From assembly GCA_028284385.1 (NCBI GenBank), contig JANQRT010000069.1:1-64000 (forward strand): a stretch of DNA of 64,000 nucleotides. The letters are read 5' to 3'. Source of the DNA: Opitutaceae bacterium (GTDB taxonomy: Bacteria > Verrucomicrobiota > Verrucomicrobiia > Opitutales > Opitutaceae). Below are positions 8,220-16,250 of the stretch, one piece after another; within the stretch, counting starts at the first letter, position 1, and each line of letters opens with the position of its first letter. Position numbers and translations under genes: made by a program. Under the pieces are notes generated by a model. The model worked only from the letters and a program-made list of their open reading frames with translations. It made no database searches and was not told the DNA's origin.

Positions 8220-9212
8220 TATTTCTTTAGCAAAATAGGTCAGGATCAAATCCGCGCCTGACCTTTTGATGGCAACGAGAGACTCGTCACGGCATTTTTC
8301 ATAATCCAGCCAACCCTTTTGAGAGGCCGCGTGAATTTGCGAAAATTCTCCAGAAACCTGATAGGCAGCTACCGGCAAAACAGTGTCCTCTCTTAATTCC
8401 CGGATGATGTCGAGGTAAGGACCAGCTGGCTTTACCATTAGAAAGTCCGCGCCCTCCTCTTCGTCAAGAAACGCGTCAGCGAGGGCTTCGCGTCGATTTG
8501 CAGGATTTAATTGATAGGTTTTCTTATCGAGCTGTTTAGCGCCCGCAGCTTGAGCGCTGCCAACGGCTTCTCTAAAAGGACCGTAATACGCTGAGGCGAA
8601 CTTTGCCGCATAGGCCATAATCGAGATGTTCTCATAACCGGAAGAGTCGAGGGCGGCTCTGATTGCCCCTACTCTGCCATCCATCATATCGGAGGGAGCA
8701 ACAATATCGACTCCAGCCTCCGCTTGTAAAAGAGCCATACGGCAGAGACGCTCGACCGTCTCGTCATTCAAAACGCAATCGCGAGAATCATTCAGGACAC
8801 CATCATGACCGTGGGAGGTGTAGGGATCCAGCGCCACATCGGTAATGACGATCAATTCAGGAAGCGCCGCCTTGATGGCTTTAACCGCTCGCAGCAAGAG
8901 CGTGTCAGGATTATCGGCTTCGTCTCCAAAATCGTTTTTCAAAGAAGCATCGATACTAGGGAATAAAGCGACAGCGAGAATTCCTAGATCCCAAAGCGCC
9001 GAACACTCTTCTACAAGATCTTGGATATTCAACCGGCAGACCCCAGGCATGCTCTCAACGGGTTCTTTCTCGCCAGTCCCATCGACTACGAAAAGCGGAG
9101 CGATGAGATCCTCTTTTCGTAACCAGGTTTCTTGGACCAAGGAACGAATTGAAGCCTTTTGTCTCAAGCGTCGCGGACGACGCGCTAAATCAAGCTTGAA
9201 ATTCTCCGACAT
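8205..9212 (-). CDS. hemB: Delta-aminolevulinic acid dehydratase (porphobilinogen synthase)
   Basis: Condenses two 5-aminolevulinate molecules into porphobilinogen in tetrapyrrole synthesis. The two Schiff-base lysines are in MAYAAKFASAYYGPF and FLMVKPAGPYLD. The metal site reads DVALDPYTSHGHDG: Asp replaces the zinc-binding cysteines, so the enzyme is of the magnesium/aspartate-rich type known from plants and many bacteria, not the zinc type. The 335-residue length is standard. Its start is divergent from the cysS leader, so the promoters of the two units must overlap in about 200 bp. Confidence 0.96.
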   Translation of the reverse strand: MSENFKLDLARRPRRLRQKASIRSLVQETWLRKEDLIAPLFVVDGTGEKEPVESMPGVCRLNIQDLVEECSALWDLGILAVALFPSIDASLKNDFGDEADNPDTLLLRAVKAIKAALPELIVITDVALDPYTSHGHDGVLNDSRDCVLNDETVERLCRMALLQAEAGVDIVAPSDMMDGRVGAIRAALDSSGYENISIMAYAAKFASAYYGPFREAVGSAQAAGAKQLDKKTYQLNPANRREALADAFLDEEEGADFLMVKPAGPYLDIIRELREDTVLPVAAYQVSGEFSQIHAASQKGWLDYEKCRDESLVAIKRSGADLILTYFAKEIAASL

Positions 9213-9243
9213 AATGAAATGTTACTGCGAAATTCGACGCACC

Positions 9244-9336
9244 ATGCAGCTAAAACTCCAAACACGCAATTCAGAAGGACGCTTTACCGCAAGCGTTTGC
9301 GTAACCAGCTGCACCACCACGACGACCTGTTGCTAA
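9244..9336 (+). CDS. Cys/Thr-rich leader peptide of the cysS-thrS operon
   Basis: A 30-codon ORF whose last 12 residues read CVTSCTTTTTCC, i.e. ten Cys or Thr codons among the final twelve; the whole peptide has 4 Cys and 8 Thr. Its TAA stop (9334-9336) overlaps the 5' arm of a terminator-like hairpin, and the next genes encode cysteinyl- and threonyl-tRNA synthetases. This is the layout of ribosome-mediated transcription attenuation: scarce charged tRNA-Cys or tRNA-Thr would stall the ribosome over the hairpin arm. The start is inferred: ATG 9244 is favoured because a CATAAT box at 9210-9215 would place transcription start near 9222. The in-frame ATG at 9214 would add two more Cys. No clear ribosome binding site precedes either. 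Confidence 0.8.
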   Translation: MQLKLQTRNSEGRFTASVCVTSCTTTTTCC

Positions 9337-9386
9337 GCCGGGACATTCGATTTCAGGAATTTCGAATGCTAATGAGCCCGGCTTTT
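9335..9386 (+). promoter_or_regulatory. Attenuator hairpin upstream of cysS
   Basis: Outer stem AAGCCGGG (9335-9342) pairs with CCCGGCTT (9377-9384) and ends in TTTT; inside it CATTCGA (9344-9350) pairs with TCGAATG (9362-9368). The 5' arm begins within the leader-peptide stop codon and the T-run ends 29 bp before the cysS start. A ribosome halted on the final Thr/Cys codons would cover the 5' arm and prevent the hairpin, allowing read-through. The direct-occlusion mechanism is inference; I did not find a strong classical 2:3 antiterminator pairing. Confidence 0.75.
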
Positions 9387-9415
9387 AATAACCGAGAACG
9401 ACGTTTTGTATAATC

Positions 9416-10858
9416 ATGTCTGACATATCCTTGCATAATACACTAACGCGAACGATGGAGCCCATAAGGCCTTCCAAGGGAAACACTGTTGGCATGTACT
9501 GTTGTGGTCCGACCGTATATGATCGGGCGCATATCGGAAATTTCCGCACCTTTCTTTCGCAGGATGTAATGCGTAGAACACTACAAGTCGCTGGTCTTAA
9601 GGTTGTCCACGTCCGAAACGTAACTGATGTTGATGATAAGACAATAGCTAGATCGATTGAGGAAAACAGGCCGCTGAAGGAGGTAACCGAGTTCTGGACC
9701 AAGGAATTTCATAAGGATTGCGAGCGATTCAACATGCTTCCGCCTCATATCGAGCCAAAGGCGACGGATCACATCGAAGAGCAGATCGAGATGATCCAAA
9801 CGCTTTTGGAAAAGGATCATGCCTATACAAGCGACGACGGAAGCGTTTATTTTCGAGTGTCCTCATTTGACGAATACGGCAAGCTGTCTAGAATCAAGGA
9901 TAGGGAGCTTAAAACCAATAGTGCCGATGCTTCCCCGATCGACAGCGATGAATACGATCGGGATTCGATGGCCGACTTCGTGATGTGGAAGAGTCGCAAG
10001 GAAACCGATGGAGATGTCTATTGGGATAGCCCCTGGGGTGAAGGACGTCCTGGATGGCATCTCGAATGCTCGGCAATGGCGATGAAGTATCTGGGAGAAC
10101 ATCTGGACATCCACTCAGGGGGCGAGGATCTTATTTTCCCTCATCACGAAAACGAAATCGCTCAAAGCGAGTGCAGCTGTAGTCAGCAGTTCTTCAAATA
10201 TTGGATACATGGCGCCCACTTGCTGGTCGATGGCGGGAAGATGGCGAAGAGTCTCAAGAATTTCTATACGATCGACGACATAGAGGCCAAAGGCTTTCCA
10301 CCTGTCGTTCTTCGCTACGCGTTGACCAGCGGCTATTACCGGCAATCCCTAAACTTCACTTTCGAGTCCCTGAACGCAGCTAACAGCGCCCTACAGCGCT
10401 TGCGAAAGTTCTCTGATGAATTGCTGACAAAAGTGGGCACGAACCGAGCTTCGCTTCTCAAGGCAATCGGAAAGAATGCCCATACGGAAGATCCATGGAG
10501 CCTTTTCGAGGAATCCTGGGACGAACTGAGGAACGATCTCAATATTTCAGGAGCATTGGGAAAGCTCTTTTCCGCCATCAAGGGAGTTAAGCCGCTGGAA
10601 ATGAGCGCCTTCGAGGATAGTCAAGCAGCCATAGCGTTTCATAAATTGATATATGCTCTTGGATACGATCTCGATCAGGTTGAAATCGAAAAGCCCAAGT
10701 CGGAAGCGCCCGAAGAAATAAAAACGCTCGCCAACCAACGCTGGGAAGCCAAGCAATCGAGAGATTGGGAGCAGGCCGACCAAATCCGAAATGAACTTCA
10801 GGCGAAAGGCTGGAAAATCCTAGACAGCAAGGAAGGCTACGAACTAGAAAAAATCTAG
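9416..10858 (+). CDS. cysS: Cysteinyl-tRNA synthetase
   Basis: Class I synthetase that charges tRNA-Cys. Signatures are the zinc Cys in MYCCGPTVYD, HIGN in RAHIGNFRTF, the zinc ligands of WHLECSAMA and HHENEIAQSEC, and a KMSKS-type loop written GGKMAKSLKNF. The C-terminal helical anticodon region ends in the usual ANQRWEAKQSRDWEQADQIR motif. 480 residues is normal. It is the first gene after the Cys/Thr leader and attenuator, and thrS follows after 54 bp, so both synthetases probably share the control. Confidence 0.97.
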   Translation: MSDISLHNTLTRTMEPIRPSKGNTVGMYCCGPTVYDRAHIGNFRTFLSQDVMRRTLQVAGLKVVHVRNVTDVDDKTIARSIEENRPLKEVTEFWTKEFHKDCERFNMLPPHIEPKATDHIEEQIEMIQTLLEKDHAYTSDDGSVYFRVSSFDEYGKLSRIKDRELKTNSADASPIDSDEYDRDSMADFVMWKSRKETDGDVYWDSPWGEGRPGWHLECSAMAMKYLGEHLDIHSGGEDLIFPHHENEIAQSECSCSQQFFKYWIHGAHLLVDGGKMAKSLKNFYTIDDIEAKGFPPVVLRYALTSGYYRQSLNFTFESLNAANSALQRLRKFSDELLTKVGTNRASLLKAIGKNAHTEDPWSLFEESWDELRNDLNISGALGKLFSAIKGVKPLEMSAFEDSQAAIAFHKLIYALGYDLDQVEIEKPKSEAPEEIKTLANQRWEAKQSRDWEQADQIRNELQAKGWKILDSKEGYELEKI

Positions 10859-10862
10859 ACGT

Positions 10863-10899
10863 AATACTGATGGTCTTAGAAATTCGTTCTAACGGTATT
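10863..10899 (+). other. Intercistronic stem-loop between cysS and thrS
   Basis: AATAC (10863-10867) pairs with GTATT (10895-10899) and encloses TTAGAA-ATTCG-TTCTAA (10876-10892). There is no immediate T-run, so it is not a standard terminator. It could be an RNA-processing or stability element, or a weak control site for thrS. Confidence 0.4.
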
Positions 10900-10912
10900 C
10901 AGAATTTTAATT

Positions 10913-12706
10913 ATGAAAGAACAAATGACTCCACTCGAAGAACTCCGCCACTCATCGGCACACGTTCTAGCGACAGCGGTTTTGCGGCTTTTTCCGGAGG
11001 CCCAACTGGACATAGGACCTCCTACCGATACCGGATTCTATTACGATTTCGATTTGGATCATAAGTTCACCGCCGAAGATCTGGAAAAGATCGAAGCGGA
11101 AATGAAACGCGTCATCAAGGAGAACCAGCGTTTCGAAAAACAGGAAGTTTCAAGGGAAGAGGCCATCCAGATGATCAAGGATTTCGGCCAGGAAACCTAC
11201 AAACTCGGACGCTTGGAGGACATTCCGGAGGGCGATGCTATTTCATTCTATCGAAACGGGGAGTTTCTCGATCTTTGTGCGGGTACCCACGTTAATTATA
11301 CAAAGAAGATTAAAGCATTCAAACTGCTGAGCATTGCGGGAGCCTATCATCGAGGTGATTCCAAAAACAAGCAGCTGCAGCGAATTTACGGAACCGCTTT
11401 CCAGACGAAAGAGGAATTGGCCGAGTATCTTGAAATGCTTGAAGAAGCGAAAAAGCGAGATCATCGCCGCATAGGCAAGGACATGAAGCTCTTCTCTTTC
11501 GATGCCGAACAAGTGGGACCCGGTCTTCCTCTCTGGCTTCCCAACGGAACCGTTCTGATCGAAGAGCTTGAAAAACTGGCTAAAGAGACCGAATTCAAGG
11601 CAGGCTATGATCGCGTGCGCACTCCTCATGTCGGCAAAGAATCTCTGTATTTAACAAGTGGACACCTCCCCTACTACGAGGAATCGATGTATCCAGCTAT
11701 GGAATTCGAGGAGGATGCAGGAGGCGAAAAAGTCCGCTACTTTCTCAAAGCGATGAATTGTCCGCATCACCACAAGATTTACGCGGCGTCGCCTCGCAGC
11801 TATCGCGATCTGCCATTGCGATTAACCGAATACGGCACCTGCTATCGCTATGAGCAGTCGGGCGAATTGATGGGATTGATGCGCGTGCGTTCCATGCAGA
11901 TGAATGACGCTCACATTTATTGCACGGAAGATCAATTCGAAGAAGAGTTTAACGCGGTCAATGAGATGTATTTAAAGTATTTCAAGCTGTTCGGGCTGGA
12001 GAAATACCTGATGCGTTTCTCGACTCACGATCCTTCTAAACTAGGCGATAAGTACGTAGACAACGCAGAGTTGTGGATACAAACAGAGGACATGGTCCGC
12101 CAAGTTCTCAAGTCATCAGGAATCAACTACGTTGAGGTTCCGAATGAAGCCGCATTTTATGGACCGAAAATCGACGTCCAAGTCTGGAGCGCGATTGGTC
12201 GCGAATTCACCATCGCAACCAACCAGGTGGACTTCGCCGTACCAGCGCGCTTTGGCCTGGAATACACTGCCAGCGACAATTCGAAGCAGACTCCTCTTTG
12301 TATCCACCGAGCTCCCCTAGGAACTCATGAACGGTTTATCGGATTTCTCATTGAGCACTTTGGAGGCAACTTTCCAACTTGGCTTGCCCCTGAACAAGTC
12401 AGGATCCTACCAATAAGCGATAAGATTGCAGACTATGCCAAGAGAGTCCTGGCGGAACTCAGATCAAATGGCGTAAGGGCCACGGCAGATCTTAATGCGG
12501 AAAAACTGGGAGCCAAGATTCGAAGAGCCGAACTCGATAAAATCCCGAATACTTTAATCGTGGGAGCGAAAGAAGCTGAAGAGGAAAAGGTTTCCGTACG
12601 ATCTCGCTTCGATGGCGATCGAGGAGCGATGTCTTTGGAAGAGTTTAAGGGGGATATTCTGGATACGATCCAATCGAGGAAATTGCAGATCAAGACTAAA
12701 GATTGA
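10913..12706 (+). CDS. thrS: Threonyl-tRNA synthetase without a TGS domain
   Basis: Class II synthetase that charges tRNA-Thr. It begins straight in the N2 editing domain (ELRHSSAHVLATAVLRLFPE, with the HxxxH pair, and later FLDLCAGTHV), followed by the catalytic core with MNCPHHHKIY (zinc Cys), YRYEQSGELMGLMRVRSM, and a C-terminal anticodon-binding domain (ILPISDKIADYAKRVLAELR). The usual N-terminal TGS domain of about 60 residues is absent, giving 597 residues instead of about 640; no frame upstream could encode it because cysS ends at 10858. TGS-less ThrS enzymes are known in some bacteria. Its stop is 1 bp from the convergent PIN/TRAM gene. Confidence 0.96.
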   Translation: MKEQMTPLEELRHSSAHVLATAVLRLFPEAQLDIGPPTDTGFYYDFDLDHKFTAEDLEKIEAEMKRVIKENQRFEKQEVSREEAIQMIKDFGQETYKLGRLEDIPEGDAISFYRNGEFLDLCAGTHVNYTKKIKAFKLLSIAGAYHRGDSKNKQLQRIYGTAFQTKEELAEYLEMLEEAKKRDHRRIGKDMKLFSFDAEQVGPGLPLWLPNGTVLIEELEKLAKETEFKAGYDRVRTPHVGKESLYLTSGHLPYYEESMYPAMEFEEDAGGEKVRYFLKAMNCPHHHKIYAASPRSYRDLPLRLTEYGTCYRYEQSGELMGLMRVRSMQMNDAHIYCTEDQFEEEFNAVNEMYLKYFKLFGLEKYLMRFSTHDPSKLGDKYVDNAELWIQTEDMVRQVLKSSGINYVEVPNEAAFYGPKIDVQVWSAIGREFTIATNQVDFAVPARFGLEYTASDNSKQTPLCIHRAPLGTHERFIGFLIEHFGGNFPTWLAPEQVRILPISDKIADYAKRVLAELRSNGVRATADLNAEKLGAKIRRAELDKIPNTLIVGAKEAEEEKVSVRSRFDGDRGAMSLEEFKGDILDTIQSRKLQIKTKD

Positions 12707-12707
12707 T

Positions 12708-13751
12708 CTACTTGTCTTCACCAAGCAGCTTGCCGAAGACCATCCGGCCACCACTAGTGGGGATAATACTCTCCACTTCGACAAGCACATTCGATTCAAG
12801 ATAATCAGCCGAGTCGTTGACCACCACCATCGAGCCGTCCTCCAGGTACCCTACTCCCTGGCCGTCTTCTTTTCCAAGCTTCACTAATTTCACCGTAAGC
12901 GCTTCCCCAACAACTACCTCATGAGTGAGGGCCTTGCTGAGACTGAGAATATCAACATAAGGCACGGAGGAGCTTTTCGCTTTGCGAATCAACGATTCGC
13001 TAGTCGTAAGGAGTCGTCCTTTCAAACTGGATACAATAAAAAGCAGTTTGTCTTCGCTGCTTTGATTTCTCTCCACTTCGCTATCGTAAACATGGACTTT
13101 TAGATGATCTAGCTGATTAAGATCGTTCAAGGTTTTCAAGCCCCGTTTTCCTCTATTCTTCTCTTCATTTTCATTGGAAGAGGCAAGTTCGTGCATCTCG
13201 TCGATCACGAATTTAGGAATGGAGACTTCATCGCTCAACAATCTCGCCTTGCATAGCTTGGCCACACGTCCGTCAACCAGAGAGCTTCCATCAAGAAGAA
13301 TAAGCGGCACTTCCACTTTTTCAGACTCGAAACGCACATAAGGTATCACAATGTTGAATTCATCCTTGCCTCGGAGCGCTATGACTGTCGCCAAGTAGGT
13401 GAATCCTATATACACGAACACGCGCGAGATGTAGATCACTTGAGGATCGCCTGTTTCGAAAAGAGGAGAAACGGCAATAAAATGAGACGCAAGGAATCCT
13501 ACAAAAAGGCCGAAAGTGAGAGCGGATAGGGCGCGAAGCGAAAATCCTTTGAGCAGCATGTCGATCAGAACAAGCAAAGCTCCTATCAGCAATCCAAAGA
13601 CTGTAGCCAAGAGAGGCCACAAGGAGGACTGTTTCTCGCGCCATGCCTCGGGAGCCATATCCGGAAACGTATAGGCCACGACGAAGCCGCCCAGACCGCA
13701 GAAAATCAGTGCGAGGACACGTACTGTCAACAGCGACTGGTTCATGTCCAA
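12708..13751 (-). CDS. Membrane PIN-TRAM domain protein (YacL type)
   Basis: Four predicted membrane segments occupy residues 1-150 (TVRVLALIFCGLGGFVVAY; LLATVFGLLIGALLVLIDML; LTFGLFVGFLASHFIAV; SRVFVYIGFTYLATVIAL). They are followed by a PIN-like nuclease domain starting ILLDGSSLVDGRVAKL, with further acidic residues in PKFVIDEMHELA, and a C-terminal TRAM RNA-binding domain (GEALTVKLVKLGKEDGQGVGYLEDG). This order matches YacL-type proteins of Gram-positives and Verrucomicrobia, thought to be membrane-bound RNases; the role here is unproven. The start could also be the ATG two codons in. It is convergent with thrS. Confidence 0.88.
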   Translation of the reverse strand: MDMNQSLLTVRVLALIFCGLGGFVVAYTFPDMAPEAWREKQSSLWPLLATVFGLLIGALLVLIDMLLKGFSLRALSALTFGLFVGFLASHFIAVSPLFETGDPQVIYISRVFVYIGFTYLATVIALRGKDEFNIVIPYVRFESEKVEVPLILLDGSSLVDGRVAKLCKARLLSDEVSIPKFVIDEMHELASSNENEEKNRGKRGLKTLNDLNQLDHLKVHVYDSEVERNQSSEDKLLFIVSSLKGRLLTTSESLIRKAKSSSVPYVDILSLSKALTHEVVVGEALTVKLVKLGKEDGQGVGYLEDGSMVVVNDSADYLESNVLVEVESIIPTSGGRMVFGKLLGEDK

Positions 13752-13826
13752 CCCTCCCTTAGTGTGAAGGAGATGAAATTAGGCATAAGAGGAGTGTGAA
13801 ATAAGTAAAACCTCGGGGATCCACAA

Positions 13827-13949
13827 TTAAACGCCAAACCATTGCCAAATCAAAACGGCGACAGGCAAGATGATGAAGATAGTCATCACAATGTAAATTA
13901 TTCGCTTGGCGCGTTGAGCAGAACGGATGTTTTCTGGTGTTTCTTCCAA
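13827..13949 (-). CDS. Small single-span membrane protein
   Basis: Forty-codon ORF starting at TTG 13949. It has a charged, soluble start (EETPENIRSAQRAKR) followed by one hydrophobic helix (IIYIVMTIFIILPVAVLIW) ending QWFGV. This topology, and a perfect TATAAT on the minus strand at 13989-13984 about 35 bp before the start, support a real gene. Against it are the rare TTG start and no clear Shine-Dalgarno sequence. Function unknown; it is divergent from tyrA. Confidence 0.5.
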   Translation of the reverse strand: MEETPENIRSAQRAKRIIYIVMTIFIILPVAVLIWQWFGV

Positions 13950-13983
13950 GGCAGATCAGTTTTAAAGATCCTAGTAATGCGTA

Positions 13984-13989
13984 ATTATA
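13984..13989 (-). promoter_or_regulatory. TATAAT -10 box for the small membrane ORF
   Basis: Perfect -10 hexamer on the minus strand; a convincing -35 was not found. On the plus strand the same bases contain TATACT, a possible -10 for tyrA. Confidence 0.4.
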
Positions 13990-14052
13990 CTAGATTGCAA
14001 GACAAGTACACAGAGCAAGTGAGCCAGACCGCCACCTTGGGTCCCGTCAGCC

Positions 14053-14898
14053 GTGTTTGAGAAACTAACCATAATTGCGCCCGGTCTTCTTGGAGCCTCC
14101 ATAGCGATGGCGGCTAAGGATCGAAAAATCGCTCAAAGAATTGCGATTTGGGCCAGAAGAGAGGAAACACGTAAGTCGCTCCAATCGAAAGCGTGGTGCG
14201 ATCAAGCTTCGAGCGAAATTGAAGAGGCTTGCGAGGACAGTGACTGCATCGCGCTCTGTGCGCCGGTCGACCGTATCATCCAACTGGCAAAACGGATCGC
14301 GCCTCATTTGAAGGGTATGCCAATCGTCACGGACGTAGGTAGCGTTAAGAGCAAAATCGTTCGGGAGAGTTCGTTTGCGCTGCGGGGCGTTGCGAATTTC
14401 GTGGGCTCACATCCCATGGCAGGCTCCGAAAAAACAGGCTTGGAGAACGCGAGACCTGATTTGTTTGAAGGAAGAACCTGCTTCGTCACTCCATTCGAGG
14501 AAACCGATGAAAAGGCGACCGACCGCGTCCAGGAATTTTGGCAAGCGCTAGGCTGCAAGACCAGAAGCGAGTCGCCCGAAAAGCACGACGAGATTGTATC
14601 CAAAGTTAGCCACCTCCCTCACATTGTTGCGTCAGCATTGGCAAGCTATCTCTTAGACAACGGATCGGAGAGTAAGGAAACCTGCGGCAACGGCTTAAAA
14701 GACACCACCCGAATAGCAGCTGGAGATCCAGCCATGTGGAAGGAAATTGTGAATCAGAATCGAGAAGAGATTCTTCGCTCGTTGTCGGATTTTCAGGACA
14801 GGTTGCAAATCTACTACTCGGCCATCGCCAATGAAGATTACCTGGAAATCATGAAAAGACTAAACGAAGGCAAAGCCTTCCGAGACGCGTTGGAATAA
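14053..14898 (+). CDS. tyrA: Prephenate dehydrogenase (TyrA family)
   Basis: NAD(P)-dependent dehydrogenase of tyrosine biosynthesis converting prephenate (or arogenate) to 4-hydroxyphenylpyruvate (or tyrosine). The nucleotide fold starts IIAPGLLGASIAMAAK, and family motifs TDVGSVKSKIV, GSHPMAGSEKTGLENA and VSHLPHIVASALA are all present. No ACT or chorismate mutase domain is fused. Start is GTG 14053. The stop overlaps the aroA start (TAATG), so it leads a coupled tyrA-aroA-cmk-plsC run. Confidence 0.93.
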   Translation: MFEKLTIIAPGLLGASIAMAAKDRKIAQRIAIWARREETRKSLQSKAWCDQASSEIEEACEDSDCIALCAPVDRIIQLAKRIAPHLKGMPIVTDVGSVKSKIVRESSFALRGVANFVGSHPMAGSEKTGLENARPDLFEGRTCFVTPFEETDEKATDRVQEFWQALGCKTRSESPEKHDEIVSKVSHLPHIVASALASYLLDNGSESKETCGNGLKDTTRIAAGDPAMWKEIVNQNREEILRSLSDFQDRLQIYYSAIANEDYLEIMKRLNEGKAFRDALE

Positions 14899-16247
14899 TG
14901 GAGGATCCTTATCCAGTAAAACCATTTAGAAGTCCCGCTTCGGCGAAGGTCGTTGTACCGGGCTCAAAGAGCATGACTAACCGCGCCATGATATTGGCGG
15001 CGCTAGCCGATGGAATTTCGCGTATCGAGAATTGCCTGTTCAGCGAAGATACGGAAATCATGGTTAATGCTCTGCAGACCTTAGGGTTCGCAATTCAAAC
15101 GTATCCAAAAGAAAAGCGCATCGAAGTCACTGGGAAAGGAGGAACGATTCCCAACTCGAAGGCCAGGCTGAATGTAGGGAATTCAGGAACGTCCGCCCGC
15201 TTTTTAACAGCTCTATGCTGCTTGGGAAAAGAGGGAGAGTACGAGTTGGATGGCGTTCCGCAAATGCGCAAACGGCCTATTGATAGTCTTGCCAACGCTC
15301 TTTCAAAGCTAGGGGCTGATATCGAAACGGCCAACGGATTTTTCCCACTGAAAATCAGACCTAAAAGACTATTTGGAGGGAAGGTGACAATCGATGCAAC
15401 CGGCAGTAGCCAGCTAGTTTCCGCATTGCTGATGGTGGCTCCCTTTTGCCAGCAGACGCTCAATATTGAACTTTCCGATACAAGCATCAGAAGGGGCTAC
15501 ATCGAGATGACTTGCGAAATGATGAAGGCCTTCGGAATCCCGCCAAAAAATATTCTGTCATCGAATTCCGGATATACCATCCATTCCTCTTCGGCATACT
15601 CATCGCAAGCCAACGGCTATGTCGTGGAAGGAGACGCATCGGCAGCGAGCTATTTTCTCGCTCTGCCGCTTGCAGTGGGCGGAAAAATAGAAATCGAAGG
15701 ACTTAAAAAGGATTCACTACAAGGAGACACGGCTTTCACCGAGAAAGTAGAGAAGATCGGAGCTTCCATAGAATGGAAGGCCAGCTCAGCCGTTTGCCAT
15801 TACGATTTAAGCCGAGCCCAGCCACTAGCCTTCAACGATAATTTCTACCAGATTTCGGATACATTTCTCACAGCAGCCGCAATCTCCCCTCTTTTAGAGG
15901 GCGAAACCAAAATTGAAGGTATCGAACACACCAGGCACCAGGAATGCGACCGTATTGAGGCCATGGCCAATGGTCTGTCGAGATTGGGTCAAAACGTAAG
16001 ACAGACCCAGGGTTCTCTTACTGTTGAACCTAAAGCTCTTAATGAGGCTACAGTCGCTACTTACGAGGATCATCGGGTCGCCATGAGTTTTGCGATTCTG
16101 GGTTGTCGCGATATAAAGGGAAATGGCGAACCCTGGCTTAAAGTCGAAGACCCGCTTTGCGCCAGGAAGACCTTCCCCGATTTCTTTGAAACGCTAGAAA
16201 AGGCCAGGAGAGATAGCGAAAAAGAAGCGACCCTTGCATCCAAATAG
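14898..16247 (+). CDS. aroA: 3-phosphoshikimate 1-carboxyvinyltransferase (EPSP synthase)
   Basis: Transfers enolpyruvate from PEP to shikimate-3-phosphate in the shikimate pathway. Signature segments are PGSKSMTNRAMILAALADG, LNVGNSGTSARFLTALCC, PQMRKRPIDSLANALSKLGA and YEDHRVAMSFAILG. The length (449) is slightly above the usual 430 because of a charged C-terminal tail. The ATG shares bases with the tyrA stop, and cmk begins 4 bp after the stop, indicating an operon. The active-site loop around LNVGNSGTSARF has the glycine-containing form typical of the sensitive class I enzyme. Confidence 0.95.
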   Translation: MEDPYPVKPFRSPASAKVVVPGSKSMTNRAMILAALADGISRIENCLFSEDTEIMVNALQTLGFAIQTYPKEKRIEVTGKGGTIPNSKARLNVGNSGTSARFLTALCCLGKEGEYELDGVPQMRKRPIDSLANALSKLGADIETANGFFPLKIRPKRLFGGKVTIDATGSSQLVSALLMVAPFCQQTLNIELSDTSIRRGYIEMTCEMMKAFGIPPKNILSSNSGYTIHSSSAYSSQANGYVVEGDASAASYFLALPLAVGGKIEIEGLKKDSLQGDTAFTEKVEKIGASIEWKASSAVCHYDLSRAQPLAFNDNFYQISDTFLTAAAISPLLEGETKIEGIEHTRHQECDRIEAMANGLSRLGQNVRQTQGSLTVEPKALNEATVATYEDHRVAMSFAILGCRDIKGNGEPWLKVEDPLCARKTFPDFFETLEKARRDSEKEATLASK

Positions 16248-16250
16248 CAG

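Noticed and set aside
8845..9243. The 163-codon plus-strand frame that ends in the leader peptide
   Set aside because: Its first three quarters are antisense to hemB. Only the part after 9244 (or 9214) is plausible, since transcription must start near or after the divergent promoter region.
13977..14057. Tyr-containing 27-codon ORF ending at the tyrA start, as a possible tyrA leader
   Set aside because: It has just two Tyr codons, no downstream terminator hairpin, and starts upstream of the likely transcription start.
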